Assembly (NCBI GenBank): GCA_030447785.1
Contig: JAUJOF010000007.1
Span: 25,246-89,245 of the forward strand
Reading direction: 5' to 3'
DNA length: 64,000 bases
Source: Solirubrobacteraceae bacterium
Lineage (GTDB): Bacteria; Actinomycetota; Thermoleophilia; Solirubrobacterales; Solirubrobacteraceae
A program made the position numbers and the translations under genes. Below, in pieces: positions 52,221-60,330 of the stretch; position 1 is the stretch's first letter; every line of letters begins with the position of its first letter. Under the pieces are notes generated by a model that ran no database searches, had not been told where the DNA came from, and saw only the letters and a list, made by a program, of their open reading frames with translations.

Positions 52221-53938
52221 TAGGCGGTGACCGAGTGCTCGGGCGCGGGGGCGGCGTGCGGAGGCTCCAGGGCGCCCTGGCGCTCCACCTGGCGGCGGAT
52301 GTCCTTCATGGGCTCGACCGAGCGGATGCGTGGCACCGCGTCGAAGTTGTTGACCGGCGGCGGGGACTCGGTGAACCACTCGAGCGTGTTGGCCTTCCAC
52401 GGATCCGGGCCCGCGTACGTGCCCTTCTTGACCGAGCGCACCACGTTGACCACGGTGACCAGCACGCCCAGCCCGAGGATGAACGAGCCGATGGTGGAGA
52501 CCAGGTTCAGCGCGGCGAGGCTGCCGATGTCGGGGTACTCGTAGACCCGTCGCACCATGCCCTCCATGCCCAGCGAGTGCTGCACCAGGAAGGTCGCGTT
52601 GAAGCCGATGAACATGAGGGCGAACGAGAACTTGCCCAAGGCCTCGCTCATCATCCGCCCGGTGATCTTGGGAAACCAGTAGTAGATCCCGGCGAAGATC
52701 GCGAACACCGAGCCGCCGACCAGCACGTAGTGGAAGTGCGCGACGACGAAGTAGGTGTCGGTCAGCTGCCAGTCGACGGGGAAGACGGCCAGCATCACGC
52801 CGGTGATCCCGCCGATGACGAACAGCGAGATGAACCCGATGCAGAAGATCAGCGGGGTCTTGAACTCGATGGTCCCCCGCCACAGGGTGGCCACCCAGTT
52901 GAAGATCTTCACCCCCGTGGGCACCGAGATGAGGAACGAGCTGATCATGAAGAAGGCCAGCAGCACGTCGGGGCTGGGGGTGGCGAACATGTGGTGGGCC
53001 CACACCAGCAGGCCCAGGAAGGCGATGACCACCGTGGCCGCCGCGATCGCCTTGTAGCCGAAGATGGGCTTGCGCGCGAACACGGGCAGGACCTCGGAGA
53101 TGATGCCGAACGCCGGCAGCACCATGATGTAGACCTCGGGGTGGCCGAAGAACCAGAACAGGTGCTGCCACAGCAGCGCGTCGCCTCCCTGCGACGGGTC
53201 GAAGAAGGCGGTGCCGAAGTTGCGGTCGGTCAGCAGCAGCGTGACCGCGCCCGCGATCACCGGCAGGGCGAGGATCAGCAGGATCGAGTAGATCAGGATC
53301 GTCCACACGAACAGCGGCAGGCGCCCCCAGCCCATGCCGGGCGCGCGCATGTTGGCGATCGTCGCGTAGAAGTTGATCGCGCCCACCAGGGAGCCGATGC
53401 CGGTGAGGTGGATGAGGAAGATCCAGGCGTCGACGCCGCCGTTGGGCGAGTAGGCGCCGGTGGACAGCGGCGCGTAGGCGAACCAGCCGACCTCGACGGG
53501 GTTGAAGAACAGCGAGGCGTAGAAGACCAGGCCGCCCGAGGTCAGCAGCCAGAAGGACAGCGCGTTGAGCTTGGGGAAGGCCATGTCCCGCGCGCCGATC
53601 ATCAACGGCACCACGTAGTTGCCAAAGCCGGCCATGATCGGGACGACGAACAGGAAGATCATCGTCGTCCCGTGGATCGTGAACAGCGCGTTGTAGGTCG
53701 ACGGATCCAGGAGGTTGTTCTCCGGCACCGCCAGCTGCACGCGCATCAGCAGCGCCTCGGCCCCGCCGATCAAGAAGAAGGCGAAGGTCGAGACCAGGTA
53801 CATGATCCCGATGCGCTTGTGGTCGGTCGTGGTCAGCCACGAGAGCCAGCCCGTGGGCGCGCGCTCGACGGTGCGCGCGACGATCTGAGGGAGGGGCTGG
53901 AGCGTCTTGGTCCGGGTGGTGGTCTCGGCTGCAGCCAT
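52220..53938 (-). CDS. ctaD: Cytochrome c oxidase subunit I, A1-like (GHPEV)
   Basis: 572 residues, 12 helices. Heme a ligand His89 in LFTIHGTTM; CuB/Glu motif HLFWFFGHPEVYIMVLPAFG with His266 and Glu268; VWAHHMFATPSP; VVAHFHYVLVGG with heme ligands. The Glu marks the canonical D-channel (A1) type. Clearly distinct from the 47.7 kb subunit I, sharing the overall fold only. Lies 34 nt after ctaC and overlaps ctaB. Confidence 0.96.
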   Translation of the reverse strand: MAAAETTTRTKTLQPLPQIVARTVERAPTGWLSWLTTTDHKRIGIMYLVSTFAFFLIGGAEALLMRVQLAVPENNLLDPSTYNALFTIHGTTMIFLFVVPIMAGFGNYVVPLMIGARDMAFPKLNALSFWLLTSGGLVFYASLFFNPVEVGWFAYAPLSTGAYSPNGGVDAWIFLIHLTGIGSLVGAINFYATIANMRAPGMGWGRLPLFVWTILIYSILLILALPVIAGAVTLLLTDRNFGTAFFDPSQGGDALLWQHLFWFFGHPEVYIMVLPAFGIISEVLPVFARKPIFGYKAIAAATVVIAFLGLLVWAHHMFATPSPDVLLAFFMISSFLISVPTGVKIFNWVATLWRGTIEFKTPLIFCIGFISLFVIGGITGVMLAVFPVDWQLTDTYFVVAHFHYVLVGGSVFAIFAGIYYWFPKITGRMMSEALGKFSFALMFIGFNATFLVQHSLGMEGMVRRVYEYPDIGSLAALNLVSTIGSFILGLGVLVTVVNVVRSVKKGTYAGPDPWKANTLEWFTESPPPVNNFDAVPRIRSVEPMKDIRRQVERQGALEPPHAAPAPEHSVTA

Positions 53939-53972
53939 GGGGTCCTCGGGGATCTTGCGGGAAACGCAGACG

Positions 53973-54893
53973 CTAGGCGCCGGGTGCTGGTGTACCGCTC
54001 TCGACCTGCTGGCGCTGGCGCGCGGCCGCCTCGTTGGCCTGGGCGATCTCGCGGCGCTTGTTGGTGTACCAGCGCTGGAACTCCGGGGGAGTGACCGCGC
54101 GCACGGAGGCCACCATGTTGGCGTGGTTTCGCCCGCACAGCTCGGCGCACCGACCGCCCCACACACCGGGCTCGGAGACGTTGTACCACGTGTAGTTGGT
54201 GTAGCCGGGGATGGCGTCGAACTTGCCCCCCAGCGCGGGGATCCACCACGAGTGGGCGACGTCCTGGGCGCGGATGCTCAGCACCACGGTGGTGTCGGTG
54301 GGCACGACCATCTGCTCGTAGGCGAAGACGTTGTTGAGGTCGTTCTCGTCGTTGTCGGGATAGGTGTAGCGCCACACGTACTGCTGGCCGTTGACGTCGA
54401 TGTTGAGCGCCTGCCCGTCCTCGGGGACCGGGGGCTGGCGGCCCACGCCACCTTCAACGACCGGCTCGCCCGTGAGCCCCGCGCGACGGAGGTCGAGCCC
54501 CTCCGGACCGGAGGGTGGCGGGTTGCGGATGGCCGGCAGGAAGGCGAAGGTGACCACGGCAAGCACCACCACGATCACCGCGGCTCCCAGCGTCCAGCCG
54601 ATCTCCAAACGGGTGTTGCCGCGGATCTGCGCCGCGACGGCGCCCTTGCGCGCGCGGAACTTGACCATCGCGTAGATCAGCGCGCCCTCGACGCCGAGGA
54701 AGATCGGGATCGAGATGATGAGCACGATCCAGTACAGGGTGTTGATCTTCTGGGCGTTGCCCGACGGCCCCGCCCCGGGCGACAGCCAGCCCGCCGAGGC
54801 CGGCACGGCGAGCAGGGCCAGGGCGGCGAGCGTGGCAAGCAGAGCGCACAGGAGCGTGGCCGCGCGGCGAGGCTGTGGGTCCTTCGACCTCAA
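53973..54893 (-). CDS. ctaC: Cytochrome c oxidase subunit II (A1 cluster)
   Basis: About 306 residues: signal helix (ATLLCALLATLAALALLAVP), two membrane helices and a cupredoxin domain. CuA ligands intact: QDVAHSWWIPALGGKFD and CAELCGRNHANMVAS; NGQQYVWRYTYP is the entry patch. An extra loop (PPPSGPEGLDLRRAG onward) of about 35 residues is inserted before it. The TTG at 54893 is preferred because TAGAGT lies at -16 to -11; a longer frame extends to 55007 but would run through the divergent promoter. Confidence 0.93.
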   Translation of the reverse strand: MRSKDPQPRRAATLLCALLATLAALALLAVPASAGWLSPGAGPSGNAQKINTLYWIVLIISIPIFLGVEGALIYAMVKFRARKGAVAAQIRGNTRLEIGWTLGAAVIVVVLAVVTFAFLPAIRNPPPSGPEGLDLRRAGLTGEPVVEGGVGRQPPVPEDGQALNIDVNGQQYVWRYTYPDNDENDLNNVFAYEQMVVPTDTTVVLSIRAQDVAHSWWIPALGGKFDAIPGYTNYTWYNVSEPGVWGGRCAELCGRNHANMVASVRAVTPPEFQRWYTNKRREIAQANEAAARQRQQVESGTPAPGA

Positions 54894-54903
54894 GGGAGCG
54901 GGG

Positions 54904-54909
54904 ACTCTA
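54904..54909 (-). promoter_or_regulatory. Candidate -10 hexamer of the A1 oxidase operon
   Basis: TAGAGT on the minus strand lies at -16 to -11 of the TTG at 54893 and helps select that start. Confidence 0.4.
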
Positions 54910-54991
54910 TCGCCCGAAAGGTCGTTTCGCCCCCGAGTTGGCGCAGGGAGATCGCTGCGGCTCTCCACGGCTCGCTCCGCTCGCGCACGGC

Positions 54992-54997
54992 TAGGCT
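54992..54997 (+). promoter_or_regulatory. Candidate -10 hexamer of the PuuD-like gene
   Basis: TAGGCT lies at -15 to -10 of the ATG at 55007, divergent from the oxidase promoter. Confidence 0.35.
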
Positions 54998-55006
54998 CCT
55001 GGCGCA

Positions 55007-55777
55007 ATGCAGACGGCTCCAGCGCTACGCCACGTCACACGCGCGAGGGCGCCGCGTCCCGTCGTCGGTCTCTGCGCGGCCCTCGAGCGGGCGCGCTGGA
55101 GCGTGTGGGACCTCGAATCGGTCCTGCTGCCCCACGACTACGTTCGCGCGGTCCAGGCGGCCGGGGGGATGGCGCTGCTGGTCCCGCCCGACCCGGGGCT
55201 GGTGGCAGAGCCGGGGGAGCTTCTCGACGGCCTCGACGCCCTGGTTCTGGCGGGCGGCGCGGACATCGATCCTGGCGCCTACGGGCAGGCGCCCCACGCC
55301 GAGACGGTCTTCACCGTGCCCCGCCGAGACGCCGTGGAGATCGCCCTGGCCCGGGCCGCGCTGGAGCGCGACCTGCCCGTGCTGGGCATCTGCCGGGGGA
55401 TGCAGCTGCTCAACGTGGCCTGTGGGGGCACGCTGTACCAGCACCTGCCCGAGCGCTACGGCCATCACGATCACCGCCGCGTGGCGGGCTCCTTCGACGG
55501 CGCCGACCACGACGTCCGGCTGGCCGAGGGCTCGCTGGCCGCGCGGGTGGCCGGCGAGACGATCCACTCGACCAAGAGCCACCACCACCAGGGCGTCGAC
55601 CGCCTCGGCGACGGCCTGGTGGTCAGCGGATGGGCCGAGCTCGACGACCTCCCCGAGGCCATCGAGCGGCCCGACCGGCGCTTCGCCCTGGGGGTGCAGT
55701 GGCATCCGGAGGCCGACCCGGCGAGCCCGTTCGTGGCCGCGCTGGTCGACGAGGCCCGGGCCGCCGCGGCGCGGTGA
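55007..55777 (+). CDS. Class I glutamine amidotransferase-like hydrolase (PuuD / peptidase C26)
   Basis: 256 residues. VVGLCAALERARWSVWDLES starts the fold, LVLAGGADIDPGAYGQ is typical of gamma-glutamyl-GABA hydrolases, GICRGMQLLNVACGGTLYQH has the nucleophile Cys, STKSHHHQGVDRLG and VQWHPEADP (His-x-Glu) complete the triad. Probably cleaves gamma-glutamyl amides. Coupled by GTGA to a gamma-glutamylcyclotransferase-like gene, which supports gamma-glutamyl metabolism. No other puu genes nearby. Confidence 0.87.
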   Translation: MQTAPALRHVTRARAPRPVVGLCAALERARWSVWDLESVLLPHDYVRAVQAAGGMALLVPPDPGLVAEPGELLDGLDALVLAGGADIDPGAYGQAPHAETVFTVPRRDAVEIALARAALERDLPVLGICRGMQLLNVACGGTLYQHLPERYGHHDHRRVAGSFDGADHDVRLAEGSLAARVAGETIHSTKSHHHQGVDRLGDGLVVSGWAELDDLPEAIERPDRRFALGVQWHPEADPASPFVAALVDEARAAAAR

Positions 55778-56442
55778 GCACAGGCGGGCGCGGAGCGGTG
55801 GGGGGGCCGGCGATCCGCGGCGCGGCAGGCCGGCACGAGCACCGCGCCGCCCTGGCGCGCGTCCTCGCCTATCCCTATCTCGCGCCCGACGGTCCCTTCT
55901 CGCGGGCCGAAGGCTGCGCGGGCGAGGGGCCCGAGCTCGTGGCCTTCGGCGCCAACGCGGACCCCGAGGTGCTCGCGGGCAAGCTGGGGGCCGACACGCC
56001 GGTGAGCGCGCGCCCGGCACTGCTGGCCGACCACGACATCGCCTTCTCGGCCCACGTCTCGCCCTACGGAGCCATTCCCGCCGCGCTCTTGCCGAGCCCG
56101 GGCACCTGCGTGCCGGTGCACCTCCTGCGCCTGGCGGAGGAGGACCGCGCCCGCCTGGACGCCACGGAGCCCAACTACCTGCGCGAGGCGCTCGCCCCCG
56201 GGCTCGAGGCCTACCGCTCGCGCCACGGCGTGCTGAACCTCGATGGCGGGCCGGTGGCGCTGGCCGCCGTGCCCGCGCGGGGGCGCACCCTCCCCGCGCT
56301 CACGCAGGAGGCCCTGCTCGAGCGCCTGCGCGTGCTGCTGGACCCAAGGGCGACGCTGGAGGCCTTCGTGATGGCCCAGGCGGACGACGCGCGCGTGCGC
56401 GCGGAGCGCACCGCCTGGCTGCGAAGCCGCGCGAGTCGGTAG
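55774..56442 (+). CDS. Gamma-glutamylcyclotransferase-like protein
   Basis: 222 residues. VAFGANADPEVLAGKLG resembles the YGSN substrate loop of the cyclotransferase fold; ARPALLADHDIAFSAHVSP and a CVPVHLLRLAEEDRARLDAT followed by EPNYLRE match later strands and the region of the catalytic Glu. The first ~45 residues are Ala/Gly/Arg-rich and may not be folded. GTG 55774 overlaps the PuuD-like stop. Substrate unproven. Confidence 0.6.
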   Translation: MSTGGRGAVGGPAIRGAAGRHEHRAALARVLAYPYLAPDGPFSRAEGCAGEGPELVAFGANADPEVLAGKLGADTPVSARPALLADHDIAFSAHVSPYGAIPAALLPSPGTCVPVHLLRLAEEDRARLDATEPNYLREALAPGLEAYRSRHGVLNLDGGPVALAAVPARGRTLPALTQEALLERLRVLLDPRATLEAFVMAQADDARVRAERTAWLRSRASR

Positions 56443-56455
56443 GGCCGGCCTGCTC

Positions 56456-56641
56456 CTATCGGCGTCCGCGCGAGCGGGCGAAGCCGATGAGCGCGCCGCA
56501 GATCAGGCCGCCGACCACGCCCATGACCACGAGGCTCAGCGGGCGGACGTCGCCCAGCGCGAGCACCGCGACGGCCAGGGCCACGGCAACCACCAGCGCC
56601 ACGCCGGCCACGACCGGGTTCTGTCGGTAGAAGTCGAACAT
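56456..56641 (-). CDS. Small two-helix membrane protein
   Basis: 61 residues: MFDFYRQNPVVAGVALVVAV leads into helix 1, then PLSLVVMGVVGGLICGALIGF and a basic tail ARSRGRR. No family recognised. It converges with the cyclotransferase-like gene, leaving 13 nt. Confidence 0.6.
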   Translation of the reverse strand: MFDFYRQNPVVAGVALVVAVALAVAVLALGDVRPLSLVVMGVVGGLICGALIGFARSRGRR

Positions 56642-56651
56642 CCGCCAGACC

Positions 56652-56669
56652 CTAGGCGTGCCGGAGGCG
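56652..56669. repeat. Copy of an interspersed GCCGGAGGCG motif
   Basis: ctaggcgtgccggaggcg, identical to 12321-12338, lies in the non-coding gap before the flippase-like gene. Confidence 0.4.
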
Positions 56670-56758
56670 AGGATGCCCTCCGCCCGCGCGCGTGACTAAC
56701 GCAATCGCCCGCGTCGGCTGTACGGTTGCGGAGTGGGCAACTCATTGGGCACGACGCC

Positions 56759-57883
56759 ATGAGGACCGCAGGCGGGATCCGCGTCGCCGAGACGGAGGAG
56801 CACAGCCTCGATGAGGCGATGCCCGGCCTGGCCGTCACGCCCCGGCGGCTGGTCATCTTCGGCGTCTTCGTCGTCCTGGCCGTCGGCTTCCTGTACTTCG
56901 GGCTGCCGCGCATCGCCGGCCTGGAGCAGACCTGGGCGCGGATGGACGACGGCAACCCCTGGTGGCTGGCGATCGCGTTCGCCTTCTCGGTACTGGCCTT
57001 CGGCGGCTACGTGGTGCTGTTCCGCGGCGTGTTCGGCGGCGAGCAGACCCGCATCGGCTTCAGGGCGAGCTACCAGATCGCCATGGCCGGCTTCGCGGCC
57101 TCGCGGGTCTTCGCCGCCGGCGGCGCGGGTGGCCTCGTGCTCACGGCCTGGGCGCTGCGCCGGGCGGGGATGCCCGGCCGCCGGGTGGCCGACCTGACCG
57201 TCGCGTTCCTCGCGCTCACCTACGTGGTGTTCATGGCGGCCCTGCTCGTGGTCGGCCTGGGGCTGTACTTCGGCGTGCTCGGCGGGCCGGCGCCCTTCGC
57301 CATCACGGTGCTGCCCGCCTGCCTGGGCGCCATGGTGATCCTGGTCGCGCTGGGACTCTCGGCCGTTCCCCCCGACCTCGCGCGCCGCTTCGAGCGCCGC
57401 GACGAGCGCGTTGGGCGCCTGGCACGCCTGGGAGGGCAGCTGGCCAACCTCCCCGCCTCCTCCTCGGCGGGCGTACGCGAGGCGATTCGCCATGTGCGCA
57501 CCGGCGATGCCTCGATGCTGGGCTCGCTGCTCTTCTGGGGGTGCAACATCGGGATCCTCTGGGCGTGCTTCCGGGCCTTCGGCCAGGCGCCCGCGGGCGC
57601 GGTGATCGTCATGGGCTTCTTCGTCGGGATGCTGGGCAACCTGCTGCCCCTGCCCGCCGGGGTGGGCGGCGTGGACGGGGCGACGATCGGGGCCTTCGCG
57701 GCCCTGGGGGTCAGCGTCGACCTGGCCATCGTCGCGGTGCTCACCTACCGCATCTTCGCCTTCTGGCTGCCGATCCTCCCGGGCGTCATGGCCTGGCTGC
57801 AGCTGCGACGGACGGTCGCGCGCTGGCGGGCGGAGCGGCGCGCGGAGGCCCTGGCCCGGGGGCCTATACTTTCCGAAGCATGA
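56759..57883 (+). CDS. Lysylphosphatidylglycerol synthase transmembrane-like (UPF0104/flippase) protein
   Basis: 374 residues with about eight helices. FGGYVVLFRGVFGGEQTRIG, FAASRVFAAGGAGGLVLTAW, FFVGMLGNLLPLPAGVGGVD and ALTYVVFM-type helices are typical of the LPG_synthase_TM family (YbhN-like, and the flippase half of MprF). No aminoacyl-transferase domain is attached. ATG 56759 is chosen over an in-frame start at 56726. It overlaps trxB by 4 nt. Lipid substrate unknown. Confidence 0.82.
   Translation: MRTAGGIRVAETEEHSLDEAMPGLAVTPRRLVIFGVFVVLAVGFLYFGLPRIAGLEQTWARMDDGNPWWLAIAFAFSVLAFGGYVVLFRGVFGGEQTRIGFRASYQIAMAGFAASRVFAAGGAGGLVLTAWALRRAGMPGRRVADLTVAFLALTYVVFMAALLVVGLGLYFGVLGGPAPFAITVLPACLGAMVILVALGLSAVPPDLARRFERRDERVGRLARLGGQLANLPASSSAGVREAIRHVRTGDASMLGSLLFWGCNIGILWACFRAFGQAPAGAVIVMGFFVGMLGNLLPLPAGVGGVDGATIGAFAALGVSVDLAIVAVLTYRIFAFWLPILPGVMAWLQLRRTVARWRAERRAEALARGPILSEA
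57865..57870 (+). promoter_or_regulatory. Candidate internal -10 hexamer of trxB
   Basis: TATACT within the end of the flippase-like gene lies at -15 to -10 of the trxB ATG; it could give trxB an independent near-leaderless transcript. Confidence 0.4.
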
Positions 57884-58905
57884 GCGAGAACGGCCACCGC
57901 ACAGAGAACGTCGTCATCGTGGGCAGCGGCCCGGCGGGCTACACCGCCGCGCTGTACAGCTCCCGCGCCAACCTCGAGCCACTGGTCATCGAGGGCTTCA
58001 TGTGGGGCGGTCTGCTCCAGCAGACCACCGACGTGGAGAACTATCCCGGGTTCGTCGACGGGATCCAGGGCCCCGAGCTCATGCAGATCATGCGCGACCA
58101 GGCGGAGCGCTTCGGTACGCGCTTCGTGACCGACGATGCCACGGCCGTGGAGCTGGGCGACGGACCCGGCGACCTGCACACGGTCTGGGTGGGCGACACG
58201 GCCTATCGCACCCGCACGGTGATCCTGGCCATGGGCGCCGAGCACAAGAAGCTCGGGGTCACCGGCGAGGACGAGCTGGGAGGCCGCGGGGTCTCCTTCT
58301 GCGCCACCTGCGACGCGGCCTTCTTCAAGGACAAGCGCACCATCATCGTGGGCGGGGGCGACAGCGCCATGGAGGAGGCCAGCTTCCTGGCCAAGTTCGC
58401 CGGCAGTGTGACGATCGTCAACCGCCGCGACGAGTTTCGCTCCTCGAAGATCATGCTCGAGCGCGCCCGCGAGATGGAGAACATCGAGTGGAAGACGCCC
58501 TACGTCGTCGAGGAGTTCGTGGGCGGCGAGCAGATGCTGAGCACCGTGCGCCTGCGTCACGTCGAGACGGATGAGGTCGAGGAGCTCGAGATGGATGGCG
58601 CCTTCATCGCCATCGGCCACGAGCCGCAGTCGGCGCTGGTCGCGGACCAGCTCGATCTCGACGAGGGGGGCTACGTGCGCGTCGAGGCGCCCTCCACGCG
58701 CACCGAGCGCCCCGGCGTGTTCGCCGCGGGCGACGTCGTCGACCACACCTACCGCCAGGCCGTCACGGCCGCGGGCAGCGGCTGCCAGGCGGCACTGGAC
58801 GCCGAGTGGTACCTGCGCGACACGCCCGAGGTCGGCACGCCCGACTCGCTCCCCGAGGAGACCGACCTCGCCGAGGCGCAGTACGCGCCGACGCAGGGAA
58901 GCTGA
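57880..58905 (+). CDS. trxB: Thioredoxin reductase
   Basis: FAD/NADPH enzyme reducing thioredoxin, 341 residues. VVIVGSGPAGYTAALYSSRA (FAD), GGLLQQTTDVENYPGF, SFCATCDAAFFKD (redox CxxC), TIIVGGGDSAMEEASFLAK (NADPH) and GVFAAGDVVDHTYRQAVTAA (FAD closing motif) are all present. A ~25-residue acidic tail follows. ATG 57880 overlaps the previous stop. No trxA is adjacent. Confidence 0.95.
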   Translation: MSENGHRTENVVIVGSGPAGYTAALYSSRANLEPLVIEGFMWGGLLQQTTDVENYPGFVDGIQGPELMQIMRDQAERFGTRFVTDDATAVELGDGPGDLHTVWVGDTAYRTRTVILAMGAEHKKLGVTGEDELGGRGVSFCATCDAAFFKDKRTIIVGGGDSAMEEASFLAKFAGSVTIVNRRDEFRSSKIMLERAREMENIEWKTPYVVEEFVGGEQMLSTVRLRHVETDEVEELEMDGAFIAIGHEPQSALVADQLDLDEGGYVRVEAPSTRTERPGVFAAGDVVDHTYRQAVTAAGSGCQAALDAEWYLRDTPEVGTPDSLPEETDLAEAQYAPTQGS

Positions 58906-58926
58906 CCGGGTGGGTGGCCTAGTGGG

Positions 58927-59214
58927 TTACGCCCGCGGGCGCTGCTCGGGCGACTGACCCTCGGGACGGCGCGGGGGCGGCTCCTGCGCCTGGCGTGAGG
59001 ACATCGCGCTGGCCACGCCCACCCCCACGAGCCCGATCACCGCGACGCCGGTGACGGCGACCGTGATCGCGCTGGCGGGCAGCACCAGCCACAGCACCAG
59101 CACCACGCCGGCCATGCAGGCCATGACGATCCACATGCGCCCGGCCAGGCCGGGGCCCTTGGGCAGGTCGTAGCTCTCGCGCAGGGACATGCCGCCCAGA
59201 TACCCCGGCGGCAT
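58927..59214 (-). CDS. Small membrane protein
   Basis: 95 residues from ATG 59214, or 87 from 59190. A cytoplasmic head (SLRESYDLPKGPGLAGRMW) leads into two hydrophobic helices (IVMACMAGVVLVLWLVLP and ITVAVTGVAVIGLVGVGVAS) and a Pro/Arg/Gln-rich tail. Longer in-frame sequence to 59331 overlaps a repeated DNA element and is probably not coding. No family recognised; converges with trxB. Confidence 0.6.
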   Translation of the reverse strand: MPPGYLGGMSLRESYDLPKGPGLAGRMWIVMACMAGVVLVLWLVLPASAITVAVTGVAVIGLVGVGVASAMSSRQAQEPPPRRPEGQSPEQRPRA

Positions 59215-59246
59215 GTCGCGTGAACGGGGCGAAGGGGCTGGAGCAT

Positions 59247-59272
59247 GTGTCGCTATCGCGACCTGGGGGCCC
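59247..59272 (+). repeat. 26-bp repeat, forward copy
   Basis: gtgtcgctatcgcgacctgg followed by gggccc is found complete on the opposite strand at 63315-63340. Flanking similarity continues through a ggccac[g/a]tggccg palindrome. Confidence 0.65.
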
Positions 59273-59352
59273 ACCTGAGGCGGTGAGACCACGCGGGACC
59301 CGCCTCCGCGGCCACGTGGCCGCTCAGGCACCCGCTGGCCGCCCAGGCACCC

Positions 59353-59622
59353 CTAGGCGCGGACGGCGGGCGGCCCGCAGGCCGCCACGTCCTCGACGAG
59401 CGCGCGGGCGCGCTCGGGCGTCCACCGTTCGCTCTCGGCCAGGCGGCCGGCCAGCTCCTCCACGCCGACCAGCGCGGACGGGGCAACGGGGCTATCGAAA
59501 AGCAGCTCGTCGGCGGCCTCGCGGATGAGGTCCTGCTCGTCGGCCTGGAGCTTCGCCGGACCCATGTCGGCCAGCGTGTGCATCACGCGGCCATAGGCCT
59601 GGGAACGTTCGCTGGTGGTCAT
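59353..59622 (-). CDS. Conserved small helical protein
   Basis: 89 residues: MTTSERSQAYGRVMHTLADM, LQADEQDLIREAADELLFD and TPERARALVEDVAACGPP are three to four helices. AGGAG lies 9 nt before the ATG at 59622, a clear Shine-Dalgarno. No catalytic motif. I recall similar short proteins in related actinobacteria, without known function. Confidence 0.65.
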   Translation of the reverse strand: MTTSERSQAYGRVMHTLADMGPAKLQADEQDLIREAADELLFDSPVAPSALVGVEELAGRLAESERWTPERARALVEDVAACGPPAVRA

Positions 59623-59775
59623 GGTCGGGTCTCCTGTGACGAAGGGGATCGGTGGGCGCTGCCGCGTCCACCCAGGGTAGGTTGCCCGGCTTCCGCGCCG
59701 GCCCACCGTGTCCTGCCCCAGACGGTTTGCATGCGGACCGCGGCGGGCCGAATCAGCGGCTCGGGGACCACCCCG

Positions 59776-60330
59776 TCAGAGGACGCCCTCCAGGCGCAGC
59801 AGCTCCTCCTTGCGCTGCAGGCCGCCGGTGTAGCCCCCCAGCCCGCCGCCGGTGCGCACCACGCGGTGGCAGGGGACGACGATCGGGATCGGATTGGCGC
59901 CCAGCGCGTTGCCGGCTGCGCGGTGGGCCCGGGGGCTGCCGGCCGTGCCGGCGATCTCGGCGTAGGTCCTGGTGCTCCCGAACGGGATGGTGGCCGCGGC
60001 GCACAGGATCCGGCGCCCGAAGGGGCCCACCAGCGCCCAGTCGATGGGCAGGTCGAAGCGGTCGCGCCGGCCGGTGAAGTACTCGTTCAGCTCACGCCGG
60101 GTGGCGTCCAGGCGCTCGGGGGCCTCGAGGATCCGGGGGCTCAGGCGCGCGGCGAGGCGGTCGAGGATGGCGTCCAGCCCGCCGTTGTCGCGCTCGTAGG
60201 CCAGACGGACCAGGCCCCGGGGCGTGGTGGCCGCGATGAGAGGCCCCAGCGGCGTGTCGACGGGGGCATAGGCGATGTCGAGGAGGCCTTCGGCGGCCGC
60301 GCGCTCGATCAGGGTGCTCGTGCGGGTCAT
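59776..60330 (-). CDS. ogt: Methylated-DNA-protein-cysteine methyltransferase
   Basis: Suicidal repair protein removing O6-alkylguanine, 184 residues. FGSTRTYAEIAG and NPIPIVVPCHRVVRTGGGLGGY (active Cys in PCHRV, read in two parts) are diagnostic, and the arginine-finger region ARAHRAAGNALG-like stretch (SPRAHRAAGNALGAN) precedes it. Its ATG 60330 overlaps the sigma-factor stop as ATGA, so it is translated with that regulator. Confidence 0.93.
   Translation of the reverse strand: MTRTSTLIERAAAEGLLDIAYAPVDTPLGPLIAATTPRGLVRLAYERDNGGLDAILDRLAARLSPRILEAPERLDATRRELNEYFTGRRDRFDLPIDWALVGPFGRRILCAAATIPFGSTRTYAEIAGTAGSPRAHRAAGNALGANPIPIVVPCHRVVRTGGGLGGYTGGLQRKEELLRLEGVL

Noticed and set aside
58927-59331. 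Longer start at 59331 for the small membrane protein
   Set aside because: The added N terminus would be encoded by the repeated element at 59247-59272 and is low-complexity.
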